A stretch of DNA of 64,000 bases, taken from the NCBI GenBank assembly GCA_963789785.1, contig CAWBNC010000051.1:8942-72941 (forward strand), given 5' to 3'. The translations under genes and the position numbers were made by a program. Shown piece by piece: positions 1 through 9,462 of the stretch (positions are counted from its first letter, which is position 1; each line of letters opens with the position of its first letter). The notes below the pieces were generated by a model. The model saw nothing but the letters and a program-made list of their open reading frames with translations. It was not told where the DNA came from and did not search any database. This DNA comes from JAEULH01 sp963789785 (GTDB taxonomy: Bacteria; Pseudomonadota; Alphaproteobacteria; Rhodospirillales; Defluviicoccaceae).

Positions 1-838
1 CTCAACATCATTACCGGGGATCCGGCGGCCATCGGCGGCGAACTGACGGCGAACCTCAAGGTGCGCAAGCTGTCGTTCACCGGCTCGACCGAAGTCGGCA
101 AGCTTCTCTACGCCCAGTGCGCGGCTTCGGTAAAGAAGATCTCGCTCGAGCTCGGCGGCAACGCCCCGTTCATCGTCTTCGCCGATGCCGATCTCGACGC
201 CGCGGTCGCCGGCGCGATGGCGTCGAAGTTTCGCAACTCGGGGCAGACCTGCGTCTGCGCCAACCGCTTTCTCGTCCAGGGCGAGGTTTACGACGCGTTT
301 GCGAGCCGCTTTGCCCAGGCAGTCTCGGGTCTCAGCGTCGGTCCCGGCATGCAGCCCGGCGTCGAGCAGGGGCCGCTGATCAACGCGCAAGGGCTGGAAA
401 AGGTCGAGCGCCTCGTCGCCGACGCCAGGGCTAAGGGGGCACGCGTCGTCATCGGCGGCGGCCGCGCACGCCTTGGGCGGCACTTTTTACGAGCCGACGG
501 TGCTGGCCGATGTCACCCCGGCGATGGACTGCTTCGCCGAGGAGATCTTCGGCCCGGTCGCGACCCTGTTCCGCTTCGAGACGGAGGCCGAGGCGGTCGC
601 GCTCGCCAACGACACGCCCTACGGTCTCGCCGGCTACCTCTACAGCCGCGACATCGGCCGGATCTGGCGCATGGCCGAGGCGCTGGAGTTCGGTATTGTC
701 GGCGTCAACGAAGGCATTATCTCCACCGAACTCGCTCCGTTCGGCGGGATGAAGGAGTTGGGCATCGGCCGCGAAGGCTCCAGCTACGGCATCGACGAGT
801 TCATCGAGGTCAAGTACGTCTGCCTCGGCGGACTTTGA
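1..838 (+). CDS. gabD: NAD(P)-dependent succinate-semialdehyde dehydrogenase, 5'-truncated, one frame change
   Basis: Aldehyde dehydrogenase superfamily enzyme expected to oxidise succinate semialdehyde to succinate in the cytosol (GABA catabolism). The window starts inside the gene, so the cofactor-binding N-terminus is missing. Visible are the FTGSTEVGK cofactor motif, the general-base Glu in LELGG (148-150) and the catalytic Cys in GQTC (250-252). The C-terminus YGIDEFIEVKYVCLGGL is typical of GabD. The frame moves by +1 near 460-472: before it the reading is GGGRA, after it HALGGTFYEPTVL, which continues the family consensus without a gap. A one-base error is likelier than a real mutation. 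It lies 31 bases upstream of gor on the same strand. A related semialdehyde dehydrogenase is possible, but the C-terminal signature favours GabD. Confidence 0.88.
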
Positions 839-869
839 GAAGATCAGGATCGACGGCAGGGAGCCACGG

Positions 870-2247
870 ATGCGCCGCTTCGACTACGACCTCGTCACCA
901 TCGGCGCCGGTTCCGGCGGCGTCCGCGCCACCCGGCTGGCCGGCGGCTATGGCGCACGGACCGCGATCGTCGAGAAGAGCCGCGTCGGCGGCACCTGCGT
1001 CATCCGCGGCTGTGTGCCGAAAAAGCTGCTCGTCTACGCCGCGCACTTCGCCGACGACTTCGAGGACGCGCTCGGCTACGGCTGGCGGTTCGACATGCCG
1101 CCGGAGGTCGACTGGGGTATGCTGATCGAGCGCAAGGACGCCGAACTCGACCGTCTGGAGGGCGTCTACAGGCGCATTCTCCGAGACAACCACGTCGAGC
1201 TCATCGAAGGCGCCGGCCGGCTGGCGGATGCCCATACCGTCGAGATCGACGGGCGCAGCGTCACCGCCGAGAAGATCCTCATCGCCACCGGCGGCTGGCC
1301 GACGACGCCGGACATTCCCGGCATCGAGTACGTCATGAGCTCGAACGAGGCGCTCGACATGGCCGAGCTGCCGAACCGCCTCGTCATCGTCGGCGGCGGC
1401 TACATCGCCGTCGAGTTCGCCGGGATCTACAACGCCGTCGGCGTCGAGGTCACCCAGATCATCCGCGCCGCCAACATCCTTCGCGGCTTCGACGAGGACG
1501 TGCGGACCTGCCTCGCCGGGGAAATGGAAAAGAAGGGCATCCGCATCCGCCGCGAAGCCATGGTCCGTTCCATCGAGCAGAGCCAACGAGGGCTACACGG
1601 TCATGCTCGACCACGGCGACGTCATCGCCGCCGACAGGATCCTCTACGCCACCGGTCGCGCCCCGAATACGCAAGGGCTCGGCCTGGAGGAGGCGGGGGT
1701 GGCGCTGAACGGCGTCGGCGCCGTCGCCGTCGATGTCGACAGCCGCAGCGCCGTCGAGAGCATCTTCGCCATCGGCGATTGCACCGACCGGGTCAACCTG
1801 ACGCCGGTCGCGATCGCCGAGGGCAGCGCCTTCGCCGAGACCCAGTTCAACGCCAACCCGATGAAGATGGACTACGGCAATATCCCTTCGGCCGTCTTCA
1901 GCCAGCCGCCGGTGGGGTCGGTGGGCCTGAGCGAGGCCGCCGCTCGCAGGCTCGGCCCCGTCGACATCTACGTCAGCCGCTTCCGGCCGATGAAGCACAC
2001 GCTGTCGGGCCGCGACGAGATGGCGGTAATGAAGCTCGTCGTCGAGCGCGAGACGGACAGGGTGCTCGGCTGCCACATGGTCGGCGCCGACGCGCCGGAG
2101 ATCGTCCAGGGCTTGGCGATCGCGCTCAAGTGCGGCGCGACCAAGGCCCAGTTCGACGCGACCATCGGCATTCACCCGACGGCGGCCGAGGAGTTCGTGA
2201 CCATGCGCGAGCGCCGCCCCGACCCCGAGGAGGAGAGCCAGGCCTGA
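870..2247 (+). CDS. gor: Glutathione-disulfide reductase, one frame change
   Basis: FAD-dependent pyridine nucleotide-disulfide oxidoreductase that reduces oxidised glutathione with NADPH in the cytosol. The N-terminal FAD motif GAGSGG is at residues 12-17 and the redox pair is C43/C48 in GGTCVIRGCVPKK. The second nucleotide-binding motif reads VIVGGGYIAVEFAG. The C-terminal dimerisation domain ends with HPTAAEEF, which contains the active-site His-Glu pair. The frame moves by +1 near 1584: IEQS is followed in the next frame by NEGYTVMLDHGD, the expected continuation. Total span 1378 bases = 459 codons + 1, consistent with one extra base. Mercuric or trypanothione reductase are less likely from the active-site spacing. 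Confidence 0.9.
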
Positions 2248-2281
2248 GTGGGAAGAGACTGCCTCCAGCTATGATAGCAGC

Positions 2282-2920
2282 CTACTCGGCGGCGTCTGTT
2301 GCCTCAGGATAGCTGTCAGAGCGCCAGCGGCGCGTCTGCGCCGTGCCCTTGTCGAATAAACCGGCCTGCAACCCCCACGAGTCCCAATCCGGCCGTGACG
2401 CCCGGCCGAACATCTCAAGGTACGGTCCCTCGCACAATGCTTCGATACGGTCTGGAATTTCATCGGGTTTGCGACTGTGTTCTCGTCGGGGCGACACGAC
2501 GAGTTTACGAACATCCGCATTCAGGCGCTTCGGCTTGCCGCGCGTCGCGAGCAGGCACGGCTCAGGGTTAGCCCGCGTCCAAAATCCCATACCAGTAAAG
2601 AAATTCGATCCACCGTTTCCGGGCTTCAGGGCACCTTTGTTCAGCTTTGCCCAATAGAATCCAACAGTTTTGTAAGTAAATCCCCAAGCGCGGATTACAT
2701 CGAAAGCCTTTTCGAGAAGTGGGTCGGTCGCCCACATCAACAGCACGCAGTTTTCTGCTGCCCATTCTGACACCGGCAGCTTCTTGATTTCGTCCAGTGT
2801 CATGCAGTCATAGTGCGCTTCCGAGCTACGGCCTTTTCCCTTGCGCGAATATGTCGCGAACGACCAAGGCGGGTCGGCATAGATCACTTTGTAGCAGTTA
2901 TTCCGCGGCCAGGATGTCAT
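2282..2920 (-). CDS. MT-A70 family adenine-specific DNA methyltransferase
   Basis: Predicted N6-adenine methyltransferase of the phage/plasmid MT-A70 type, 212 residues, using S-adenosylmethionine. The catalytic motif DPPW sits at residues 16-19 (context KVIYADPPWSFATYS), very close to the N-terminus as usual for this compact family. The ATG start at 2920 lies inside the 3' end of the upstream nuclease-like gene (23-base overlap), so the two are translationally coupled. The surrounding DNA is clearly less GC-rich than the neighbours and the pair interrupts a housekeeping stretch between gor and aroG, which suggests horizontal acquisition. Its partner makes a modification role within a restriction-like system plausible. 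A solitary phage methyltransferase is the alternative. Confidence 0.85.
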   Translation of the reverse strand: MTSWPRNNCYKVIYADPPWSFATYSRKGKGRSSEAHYDCMTLDEIKKLPVSEWAAENCVLLMWATDPLLEKAFDVIRAWGFTYKTVGFYWAKLNKGALKPGNGGSNFFTGMGFWTRANPEPCLLATRGKPKRLNADVRKLVVSPRREHSRKPDEIPDRIEALCEGPYLEMFGRASRPDWDSWGLQAGLFDKGTAQTRRWRSDSYPEATDAAE

Positions 2921-3584
2921 TGAGTTTTGCCCTGAAGTAGGTGTTAACCCGCTCTATGGATTCAGTAATCGGTGCCCTAAAGTGGTCATCAAGATCATCG
3001 CGGGTCAACGCCCAAGGCTTTCCTATTGAGCATTGACCATAGTAAAATATCATACGTGCTTCCGAAACACCCACTTCGAGACCACGTCTCTCTCCATAGG
3101 ATTTGCTCAACATTTGCAAACACCGAAGGTCACGCAGCATCGATCGTTTCTTTCCCGAGTCGTGATAGCCAAAGCCCCGTTTACACTCGTACACCCCAAG
3201 CCGTTTGGATATGCGATCAAACACCAGTAGATCGACTTGCAGCGTGCGAACGAAATCGTCTTCTCCGTAGCGAAGGACGCTGCCTAATGCCGTTGCGTCG
3301 GAATCCGCGAGCCGCTCAGCCGCCGCCGACACCCGAAAAACCGGGTCGTCCCAAACTGTGAGGTTTTCCACCTGCTTTAGCGACGCGGCGAACGCTCTCT
3401 CAATAATCCCCCCATGCCGCTTGTAGGCAGAGCTCACGATGCTGGCGATCCGGCTGTAGCGAGCTTCCACCACGGGATCAACCGAGAAACGTTTGGCAGC
3501 CAGCCGCCCAATCGTCGCGTCCACTTCGGCGGAGCGCCCTCGCTCTGGTCTTCGTGGTTGGTATGAGCAGGCATGGCGCCACAC
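2898..3584 (-). CDS. Putative PD-(D/E)XK nuclease, cognate of the MT-A70 methyltransferase
   Basis: 228-residue protein that I cannot place in a named family. It carries an arrangement typical of PD-(D/E)XK nucleases: E62 in a helix (GGIIERAF), D118 in LQVDLLVFD, and E133-C-K135 in GVYECKRG, with the D and ExK on consecutive predicted strands 15 residues apart. No signal peptide or membrane segment is visible. It is the first gene of a two-gene operon and its last 23 bases overlap the methyltransferase start. Inference: a sequence-specific endonuclease paired with a protective methyltransferase. The strand assignment is seen in the sequence, the family assignment rests on motif reading only, and other DNA-processing roles remain possible. 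The exact start within the first 40 residues is uncertain. Confidence 0.6.
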   Translation of the reverse strand: MWRHACSYQPRRPERGRSAEVDATIGRLAAKRFSVDPVVEARYSRIASIVSSAYKRHGGIIERAFAASLKQVENLTVWDDPVFRVSAAAERLADSDATALGSVLRYGEDDFVRTLQVDLLVFDRISKRLGVYECKRGFGYHDSGKKRSMLRDLRCLQMLSKSYGERRGLEVGVSEARMIFYYGQCSIGKPWALTRDDLDDHFRAPITESIERVNTYFRAKLNDILAAE

Positions 3585-3781
3585 TCTCGCGGCGCGCCTG
3601 CCTCGTCAAGTCGTGTGCGACCGTCCGGCGGATACGGGACAATTCGCGTGCTTGGCGCTCCCGTCGGGAACTTTGTGGACCAACCGCAGCGCCATGATTC
3701 GCTGTGGCGGCGCGAGCTGGCGGTCGTGTGGTTGAAAACGACGCGCCGGCGGCGTATAGCGTCCTTTTACAACAGCACTAC

Positions 3782-5188
3782 ATGCGAGTGACGATGCGAA
3801 GCTCCTGGAGCCCGTCGAGCTGGCGGGACCGGCCGATCGTTCAAGTCCCGGACTACGCGGACGCCGAAGCGTTAAGCGAGGTCGAGCGCGAACTGCGCCG
3901 GTATCCGCCGCTGGTCTTCGCCGGGGAGGCGCGGCGGCTGCAGCGCGCCCTGGCCGACGTCTGCGAGGGCGAGAAGTTCCTGCTCCAGGGCGGCGACTGC
4001 GCCGAAAGCTTCGCCGAGTTCCACCCCAACAACATCCGCGACACCTTCCGGGTAATGCTGCAGATGGCGGTGGTGCTGACCTACGGCGCGGCGGTGCCGG
4101 TGATCAAGGTCGGCCGCGTCGCCGGCCAGTTCGCCAAGCCGCGCAGCGCCGACACCGAGACCATCGACGGGGTGACGCTGCCCAGCTACCGCGGCGACAT
4201 GATCAACGCCATGGAGTTCACCCCCGAGGCGCGCACTCCCGATCCGCGCCGGCTGATCCAGGCCTACAACCAGTCGGCCGCGACGCTCAACCTTCTGCGC
4301 GCGTTCGCCCAGGGCGGTTACGCCGATCTCCACCAGGTTCACCTGTGGACGCTGGGCTTCGTCGCCGACAGTCCCCAGGGCGACCGCTACCGCGACCTCG
4401 CCGAGCGCCTCAACGAGAGCCTCAAATTCATGGCCGCGTGCGGAGTCACGTCGGAGTCGACGCCGCAGATCCGCGAGACCGACTTCTTCACCTCCCACGA
4501 GGCGCTGATGCTGGTCTACGAGGAGGCCATGGCCCGGGTCAATTCAACGACCGGAGACTGGTACGGCACCTCGGCGCACCAGTTGTGGATCGGTGAGCGC
4601 ACGCGCCAGCTCGACGGCGCCCACGTGGAGTTCCTCCGTGGGGTCGGCAATCCGCTGGCGGTCAAGCTCGGCCCCGGCATCGGCGGCGACGAGCTGATCC
4701 GTCTGATCGACGCGCTCAACCCGGTCAACGAGCCGGGGCGGCTGACTTTGATTGTGCGGATGGGGCCGGACAAGGTCCGCCAGGTGCTGCCCGGCCTGAT
4801 CCGGACGGTCGAGCGGGAGGGGCGCAAGGTTGTTTGGGTCTCCGATCCGATGCACGCCAATACCGTGCAAAGCACGAGCGGCTTGAAGACCCGGCACTTC
4901 ACCCGCATCCTCGAGGAGGTGAAAGCCTTCTTCGAGATTCACCGGGCGGAAGGGACCTATGCCGGCGGGGTACACTTCGAGATGACCGGCCAGGACGTGA
5001 CCGAGTGCGTCGGCGGCGCGCAGGCGATTACCGAGGCCAATCTCGGCGTGCGCTACAACACCCACTGCGACCCGCGGCTGAACGCCAACCAGGCCCTGGA
5101 GCTGGCCTTCCTGCTCGCCGAAATGCTCAAGGAGGGCCGAGATCGCGACCGCGTGCACGATCGCGGCCGCGCCGTTGCCGCGTCCTGA
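3782..5188 (+). CDS. aroG: Class II 3-deoxy-7-phosphoheptulonate (DAHP) synthase
   Basis: Condenses phosphoenolpyruvate and erythrose 4-phosphate, the first step of the shikimate pathway. The class II (plant/AroA-II) type is clear from GGDCAESFAE near the N-terminus (metal-binding Cys), the KVGRVAGQFAKPRS block, the VSDPMHANT block (metal-site His), HFEMTGQDVTEC (metal-site Glu) and THCDPRLN (metal-site Asp). ATG at 3782 or 3794 gives about 464-468 residues, the usual size; WSPSSW shortly after the start matches the family N-terminus. The C-terminal tail (RDRDRVHDRGRAVAAS) is Arg-rich and its last codons overlap the pncB start by 14 bases. About 200 bases of gene-free DNA precede it and probably hold its promoter. 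Confidence 0.93.
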   Translation: MRVTMRSSWSPSSWRDRPIVQVPDYADAEALSEVERELRRYPPLVFAGEARRLQRALADVCEGEKFLLQGGDCAESFAEFHPNNIRDTFRVMLQMAVVLTYGAAVPVIKVGRVAGQFAKPRSADTETIDGVTLPSYRGDMINAMEFTPEARTPDPRRLIQAYNQSAATLNLLRAFAQGGYADLHQVHLWTLGFVADSPQGDRYRDLAERLNESLKFMAACGVTSESTPQIRETDFFTSHEALMLVYEEAMARVNSTTGDWYGTSAHQLWIGERTRQLDGAHVEFLRGVGNPLAVKLGPGIGGDELIRLIDALNPVNEPGRLTLIVRMGPDKVRQVLPGLIRTVEREGRKVVWVSDPMHANTVQSTSGLKTRHFTRILEEVKAFFEIHRAEGTYAGGVHFEMTGQDVTECVGGAQAITEANLGVRYNTHCDPRLNANQALELAFLLAEMLKEGRDRDRVHDRGRAVAAS

Positions 5189-6386
5189 ACCGGCGACGCC
5201 GGCAAAGGTCGCAGCCGCGCCGGACGCGCAGGACCGGGCGGTTCTGCCGCCGGCGCCGGATGCCGTCGAGCGCTGGACCGACCGCTACTTCGTCCGGACC
5301 AAGGAGGCCATCGGCAGGTTCGGCGACAAGACCGTCACCTACGCCGTATTCATGCGCCGGCCGGTGATCTTCACCCCGCGGCTGATGATCCGCTGGCTGG
5401 AGGACGTTGCCGCGGCGCGGAACGTCAGCTTCCGCATCGAGCGGAACTACCACGAGGGCGACTGGGTCGGCGCCGGCGAGCCGCTGCTCTACATCACCGG
5501 CTCGATCTACCATCTGGTCGACCTGGAGACGCTGTACCTGCAGAAGCTCGGGGCCGCCTGCGTCGCCGCCTACAACGCGTTCACCATGTGCAGCGACCTG
5601 CCCAAGGTCGCCTTCCTCGCCATGGACGCACGTCACTGCGCCGGCACCGAGATGGCCGAGATGATGGCCTACGCCGCCGCGGTGGGCTCGGAAGCGGCGC
5701 AGCGCGAGAGTGGCGCGGTCGGCTTCATCGGCAACGCCAACGACGCGACCGCGCACTATTTCGGCCGCGAGCGCGGGATGGGCACGATGCCGCACGCGCT
5801 GATCGGCTACGCCGGCTCGACGGTGCGCGCGGTCGAGATGTTTGTCGAAACCTTCCCCGACGACGACGTCATCGCCCTGGTCGACTACTTCGGCCGTGAG
5901 CTGACCGACACGCTCGCCGTCTGCCGCCGCTTTCCCGAACTCGCCGCCGCCGGCCGACTCGGGGTCCGGCTCGATACCCACGGCGGCCGCTTCGTCGAGG
6001 GGCTCGACCCGCAGCAGTCCTACGCGGTGCTGGAGCGCCACGCGCCCATCGCCGTGCGCCGCTACCGCAACGACACCGAGCTGCGCTACCTTACCGGCAC
6101 CGGCGTTTCGGCCGCGGCGATCTTCCATGTCCGCGAAAAACTGGATGCCGCCGGCTTTCCCAAGGTCCGGATCGTCGCGTCCTCGGGCTTCAACGTCGAC
6201 AAGTGCCGGGTCATGGGCGACGTCGGCGCCCCGCTCGACGCCGTCGGCACCGGCTCGTTCCTTCCGGACAGCTGGAGGGAGACCTACGCGACGGCCGACA
6301 TCGTCGACTACGACGGGGTCGCCTCGGTCAAGGTCGGGCGCGAATTTCTGCTCAAGCGCAAGCCGCCCGCGCGGGCGAAAGAGTGA
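5175..6386 (+). CDS. pncB: Nicotinate phosphoribosyltransferase
   Basis: Makes nicotinate mononucleotide from nicotinate and PRPP in the NAD salvage (Preiss-Handler) pathway. 403 residues from a TTG start at 5175 inside the end of aroG; the first 30 residues are Pro/Ala-rich and a slightly later start is possible. Family features include the DRYFVRTKE N-terminal block, RNYHEGDWVGAGEPLL, HALIGYAGST, VRLDTHGGRFVEGL and the phosphate-binding region IVASSGFN. It precedes nadE by about 50 bases, so two NAD-forming enzymes are encoded together. Confidence 0.92.
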   Translation: MPRPEPATPAKVAAAPDAQDRAVLPPAPDAVERWTDRYFVRTKEAIGRFGDKTVTYAVFMRRPVIFTPRLMIRWLEDVAAARNVSFRIERNYHEGDWVGAGEPLLYITGSIYHLVDLETLYLQKLGAACVAAYNAFTMCSDLPKVAFLAMDARHCAGTEMAEMMAYAAAVGSEAAQRESGAVGFIGNANDATAHYFGRERGMGTMPHALIGYAGSTVRAVEMFVETFPDDDVIALVDYFGRELTDTLAVCRRFPELAAAGRLGVRLDTHGGRFVEGLDPQQSYAVLERHAPIAVRRYRNDTELRYLTGTGVSAAAIFHVREKLDAAGFPKVRIVASSGFNVDKCRVMGDVGAPLDAVGTGSFLPDSWRETYATADIVDYDGVASVKVGREFLLKRKPPARAKE

Positions 6387-6437
6387 CGACCGGCACGCTG
6401 GCGGCCAAGCGGCGGCCGCGCGATATGTAATGCCGGC

Positions 6438-8096
6438 ATGAGTGAACCCCTTACCCTCGCCCTGGCGCAGATCAACCCGACGGTTGGCGACATCGACGGC
6501 AACGCCCGGCTGATTCGCGCCGCGCGCGCTGAAGCCGCCGGCGCCGCACTCGTCATCGCCGGCGAGCTGGCGATGTCCGGCTACCCGCCGGAGGATCTGG
6601 TTCTGAAGCGGGCGTTTCAGGATCGGATCGAACGCGAAGCCGAGGCGCTGGCGCGCGAGACCGGCGACGGCGGTCCGGCGCTGCTGGTCGGTGCGCCGTG
6701 GCGGCTGGATGGCGAGCTTTACAACGCCGCGCTGCTCCTTGCCGGGGGACGGATCGCCGAGGTCCGCTGCAAGTACGACCTGCCGAATTATGGCGTGTTC
6801 GACGAGAAGCGAGTGTTCGCCGCCGGGCCGCTGCCCAGGCCGATCCGGTTTGGCGGCGTCGATCTGGGCGTGATGATCTGCGAGGACATGTGGACCGCGC
6901 CGGTAACGCGGCGCCTGGCGGAGCAGGGCGCCGGGATCCTTGTCGTCATCAACGGCTCGCCGTTCGAGACCGACAAGAACGACACCCGCGCCGAGCTCGC
7001 CTTGCAGCGCGTCGCCGACACCGGGCTGCCGCTGATCTACGTCAACCTTGTCGGCGGCCAGGACGAGCTCGTCTTCGACGGCGCCTCCTTTGTCGTCGAG
7101 CCCGGTCGCGGTCTGACCGCCCGCGCCCGTTCCTGGCAGGCCGGCGTTTCGCAGACGCTGTGGACGAAGGCCGACGTCGCGCCATGGACCTGCAGCCAGG
7201 GCCCGAACGAGCCGCAGGCCAATGGTGTCGAGGCGATCTACCGGGCGATGACCCTTGGCCTGCGCGACTATGTCGGCAAGAACCGCTTTCCCGGCGTCAT
7301 CATCGGTCTTTCGGGCGGGATTGACAGCGCGCTCACGGCTGCGGTCGCGGTCGACGCGCTGGGCGCCGAACGGGTCCGCTGCGTGATGATGCCGTCCCCG
7401 TTCACGTCGAACGAGAGCCTGGAGGATGCCACCGCCGCCGCGGCGCTGCTGGGCGTGCGCCTCGACAGCATCGACATCCGCCCGGCGATGGACGCTTTCG
7501 CCTCGATGCTGGACGATGTGTTCACCGGCCTGCCGGCGGATATCACCGAGGAGAACATCCAGGCGCGCAGCCGCGGTCTGGTCCTGATGGCGATCAGCAA
7601 CAAGCTCGGCCACATGCTGCTGACCACCGGCAACAAGTCGGAGATGTCGGTCGGCTACGCCACCCTCTACGGCGACATGTGCGGCGGCTTCTCGGTCCTG
7701 AAGGACATCTACAAGACCACGGTATTCGCGCTCTCGCACTGGCGCAATCAGCACCTTCCGGTCGATGCGCTGGGCCCCGCCGGGCGGGTAATCCCCGAGC
7801 GGATCATCACCAAGCCGCCGACCGCCGAACTAAAGGCCGGGCAGACCGACCAGGACACGCTGCCGCCCTACGACGCGCTCGACGCCATCCTCATCGGCCT
7901 CATCGAGGACGAGGCGTCCACCGAGGAGCTCATCGGCCGGGGCCATGATGCCGATACCGTCCGCCGGGTCTGGCGGATGCTCGACCGGGCCGAGTACAAA
8001 CGCCGCCAGGCGCCGCCAGGCGTCAAAATCACCAGCCGCGCCTTCGGCCGCGACCGGCGCTACCCAATCACAAACGGCTTCACCCGCTTCGTATGA
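6438..8096 (+). CDS. nadE: Glutamine-dependent NAD+ synthase
   Basis: 552-residue two-domain enzyme. The N-terminal carbon-nitrogen hydrolase domain releases ammonia from glutamine; its Glu-Lys-Cys triad is E43 (AGELAMSGY), K112 (CKYDLPN) and C148 (MICEDMW). The C-terminal synthetase domain has the ATP-pyrophosphatase P-loop SGGIDS at residues 292-297 and NKSEMSVGYATLYGDM, which binds deamido-NAD. It amidates deamido-NAD to NAD, the last step of the pathway fed by pncB upstream. The stop overlaps the gltX start by four bases (ATGA), indicating one transcript. Length and motifs are complete and no frame change is seen. Confidence 0.96.
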   Translation: MSEPLTLALAQINPTVGDIDGNARLIRAARAEAAGAALVIAGELAMSGYPPEDLVLKRAFQDRIEREAEALARETGDGGPALLVGAPWRLDGELYNAALLLAGGRIAEVRCKYDLPNYGVFDEKRVFAAGPLPRPIRFGGVDLGVMICEDMWTAPVTRRLAEQGAGILVVINGSPFETDKNDTRAELALQRVADTGLPLIYVNLVGGQDELVFDGASFVVEPGRGLTARARSWQAGVSQTLWTKADVAPWTCSQGPNEPQANGVEAIYRAMTLGLRDYVGKNRFPGVIIGLSGGIDSALTAAVAVDALGAERVRCVMMPSPFTSNESLEDATAAAALLGVRLDSIDIRPAMDAFASMLDDVFTGLPADITEENIQARSRGLVLMAISNKLGHMLLTTGNKSEMSVGYATLYGDMCGGFSVLKDIYKTTVFALSHWRNQHLPVDALGPAGRVIPERIITKPPTAELKAGQTDQDTLPPYDALDAILIGLIEDEASTEELIGRGHDADTVRRVWRMLDRAEYKRRQAPPGVKITSRAFGRDRRYPITNGFTRFV

Positions 8097-9433
8097 CGGT
8101 CACCGTCCGCTTCGCGCCCAGTCCGACGGGCCTGCTTCACGTCGGCAATGCCCGCATGGCGCTGGTGAACTGGCTCTACGCCCGCCGTCACGGCGGCCGG
8201 ATGATCCTTCGCCTTGACGATACCGATCGCGAGCGGTCGCAGACGCGCTTCGCCGAAGCGATCGAATGGGATCTGCAATGGCTGGGCCTCGACTGGGCGC
8301 TTCTCGTGCGCCAGTCCGAGCGTCTGGCTCAATACGATGAGGCCCTTGCGACGCTCAAGGGGGCGGGGCGGGTTTATCCCTGCTTCGAGACGCCAGAAGA
8401 GCTGGAATTCAAGCGTCGCCGCCAGCGGGCGCGGGGCAAGCCGCCGATCTACGACCGCGGCGCGCTGAGCCTGTCCGACGACCAGCGGCGGACGCTGGAG
8501 GAAGCCGGGCGGCGGCCCCACTGGCGGTTCCTTCTCCGCCACGAGGAGATCGCCTGGGAGGATCTGGTACGCGGTCCGGTCCAGTTTCGCGGCGATCATC
8601 TCAGCGACCCGGTGCTGGTGCGCGCTGACGGCACCTATCTCTACATGCTGCCGTCGACCGTCGACGACATCGATCTCGGCCTGAGCCACGTCATCCGCGG
8701 CGAGGATCATGTCGCCAACACCGCCATCCAGATTCAGCTGTTCGACGCGCTCGGCGCCGGCCGGCCGGTGTTCGCCCACCTGCCGCTTCTCGCCGACGCC
8801 AGTGGCAAGGGCCTGTCGAAGCGGCTGGGTTCGATGACGGTGGCGTCGCTCCGCGAGGCCGGCATCGAGCCCATGACGCTCAACCCCTATCTGGCAATGC
8901 TTGGAACTGGCGATCCGCCCGTTCCCGGCGCCAGCCTGAAGACGCTGGCCGAGGACTTCGAGCTGCCGCGTTACGGCCGGGCAACGCCGAAGTTCGACCA
9001 CGACCAGCTCCAGCGCTTCAACGAGCGCGTCGTCCAGCACATGCCTTTTGCCGCTGTTTCCCAGCGCTTGTGCTGCATGGGACTGCAACGGGCGGACGCC
9101 GGCTTCTGGGACGCGATCCGGCCGAACCTCCGCCGCCTCAGCGACGCCCGGCTGTGGCACCAGGTCTGCTTCGCGCCGATCCAGCCGGTGGTCGCCGAGG
9201 CCGATTTCGCCGCCCGCGCCGCTGCCCTGCTTCCGCCGGAGCCGTGGAACGAAGAGACCTGGGGATTGTGGACGCGCAGCCTCAAGGCCGAAACCGGGCG
9301 CGGCGGCCGGGCCCTGTTCCTGCCGCTGCGTCTCGCGCTGACAGGCGTGGAGCATGGCCCCGAACTGAAGGCGCTGCTGCCGATTATCGGCCGGACGACC
9401 GCCGAGCGGCGGCTGCGCGGCGAGGTCGCCTGA
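8093..9433 (+). CDS. gltX: Glutamate--tRNA ligase
   Basis: Class Ic aminoacyl-tRNA synthetase charging tRNA-Glu (or tRNA-Glu/Gln, since many alphaproteobacteria use an indirect glutamine route). The HIGH-type motif is HVGN at residues 16-19 in PSPTGLLHVGNAR, and the KMSKS-type loop reads KGLSKR near residue 240. 446 residues, slightly short for GltX, fitting one of the two paralogues common in this class. It overlaps nadE by four bases and converges with gspB, leaving 29 bases between them. Whether it charges Glu, Gln or both cannot be settled from the sequence. Confidence 0.93.
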   Translation: MTVTVRFAPSPTGLLHVGNARMALVNWLYARRHGGRMILRLDDTDRERSQTRFAEAIEWDLQWLGLDWALLVRQSERLAQYDEALATLKGAGRVYPCFETPEELEFKRRRQRARGKPPIYDRGALSLSDDQRRTLEEAGRRPHWRFLLRHEEIAWEDLVRGPVQFRGDHLSDPVLVRADGTYLYMLPSTVDDIDLGLSHVIRGEDHVANTAIQIQLFDALGAGRPVFAHLPLLADASGKGLSKRLGSMTVASLREAGIEPMTLNPYLAMLGTGDPPVPGASLKTLAEDFELPRYGRATPKFDHDQLQRFNERVVQHMPFAAVSQRLCCMGLQRADAGFWDAIRPNLRRLSDARLWHQVCFAPIQPVVAEADFAARAAALLPPEPWNEETWGLWTRSLKAETGRGGRALFLPLRLALTGVEHGPELKALLPIIGRTTAERRLRGEVA

Positions 9434-9462
9434 AGGCCGGGTTGTGCCCCGCTTCTCCCCGG

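Noticed and set aside
5127..7754. 875-codon minus-strand frame opposite aroG, pncB and nadE
   Set aside because: High-GC shadow frame; no domain resemblance, while the plus strand encodes intact enzymes with catalytic motifs.
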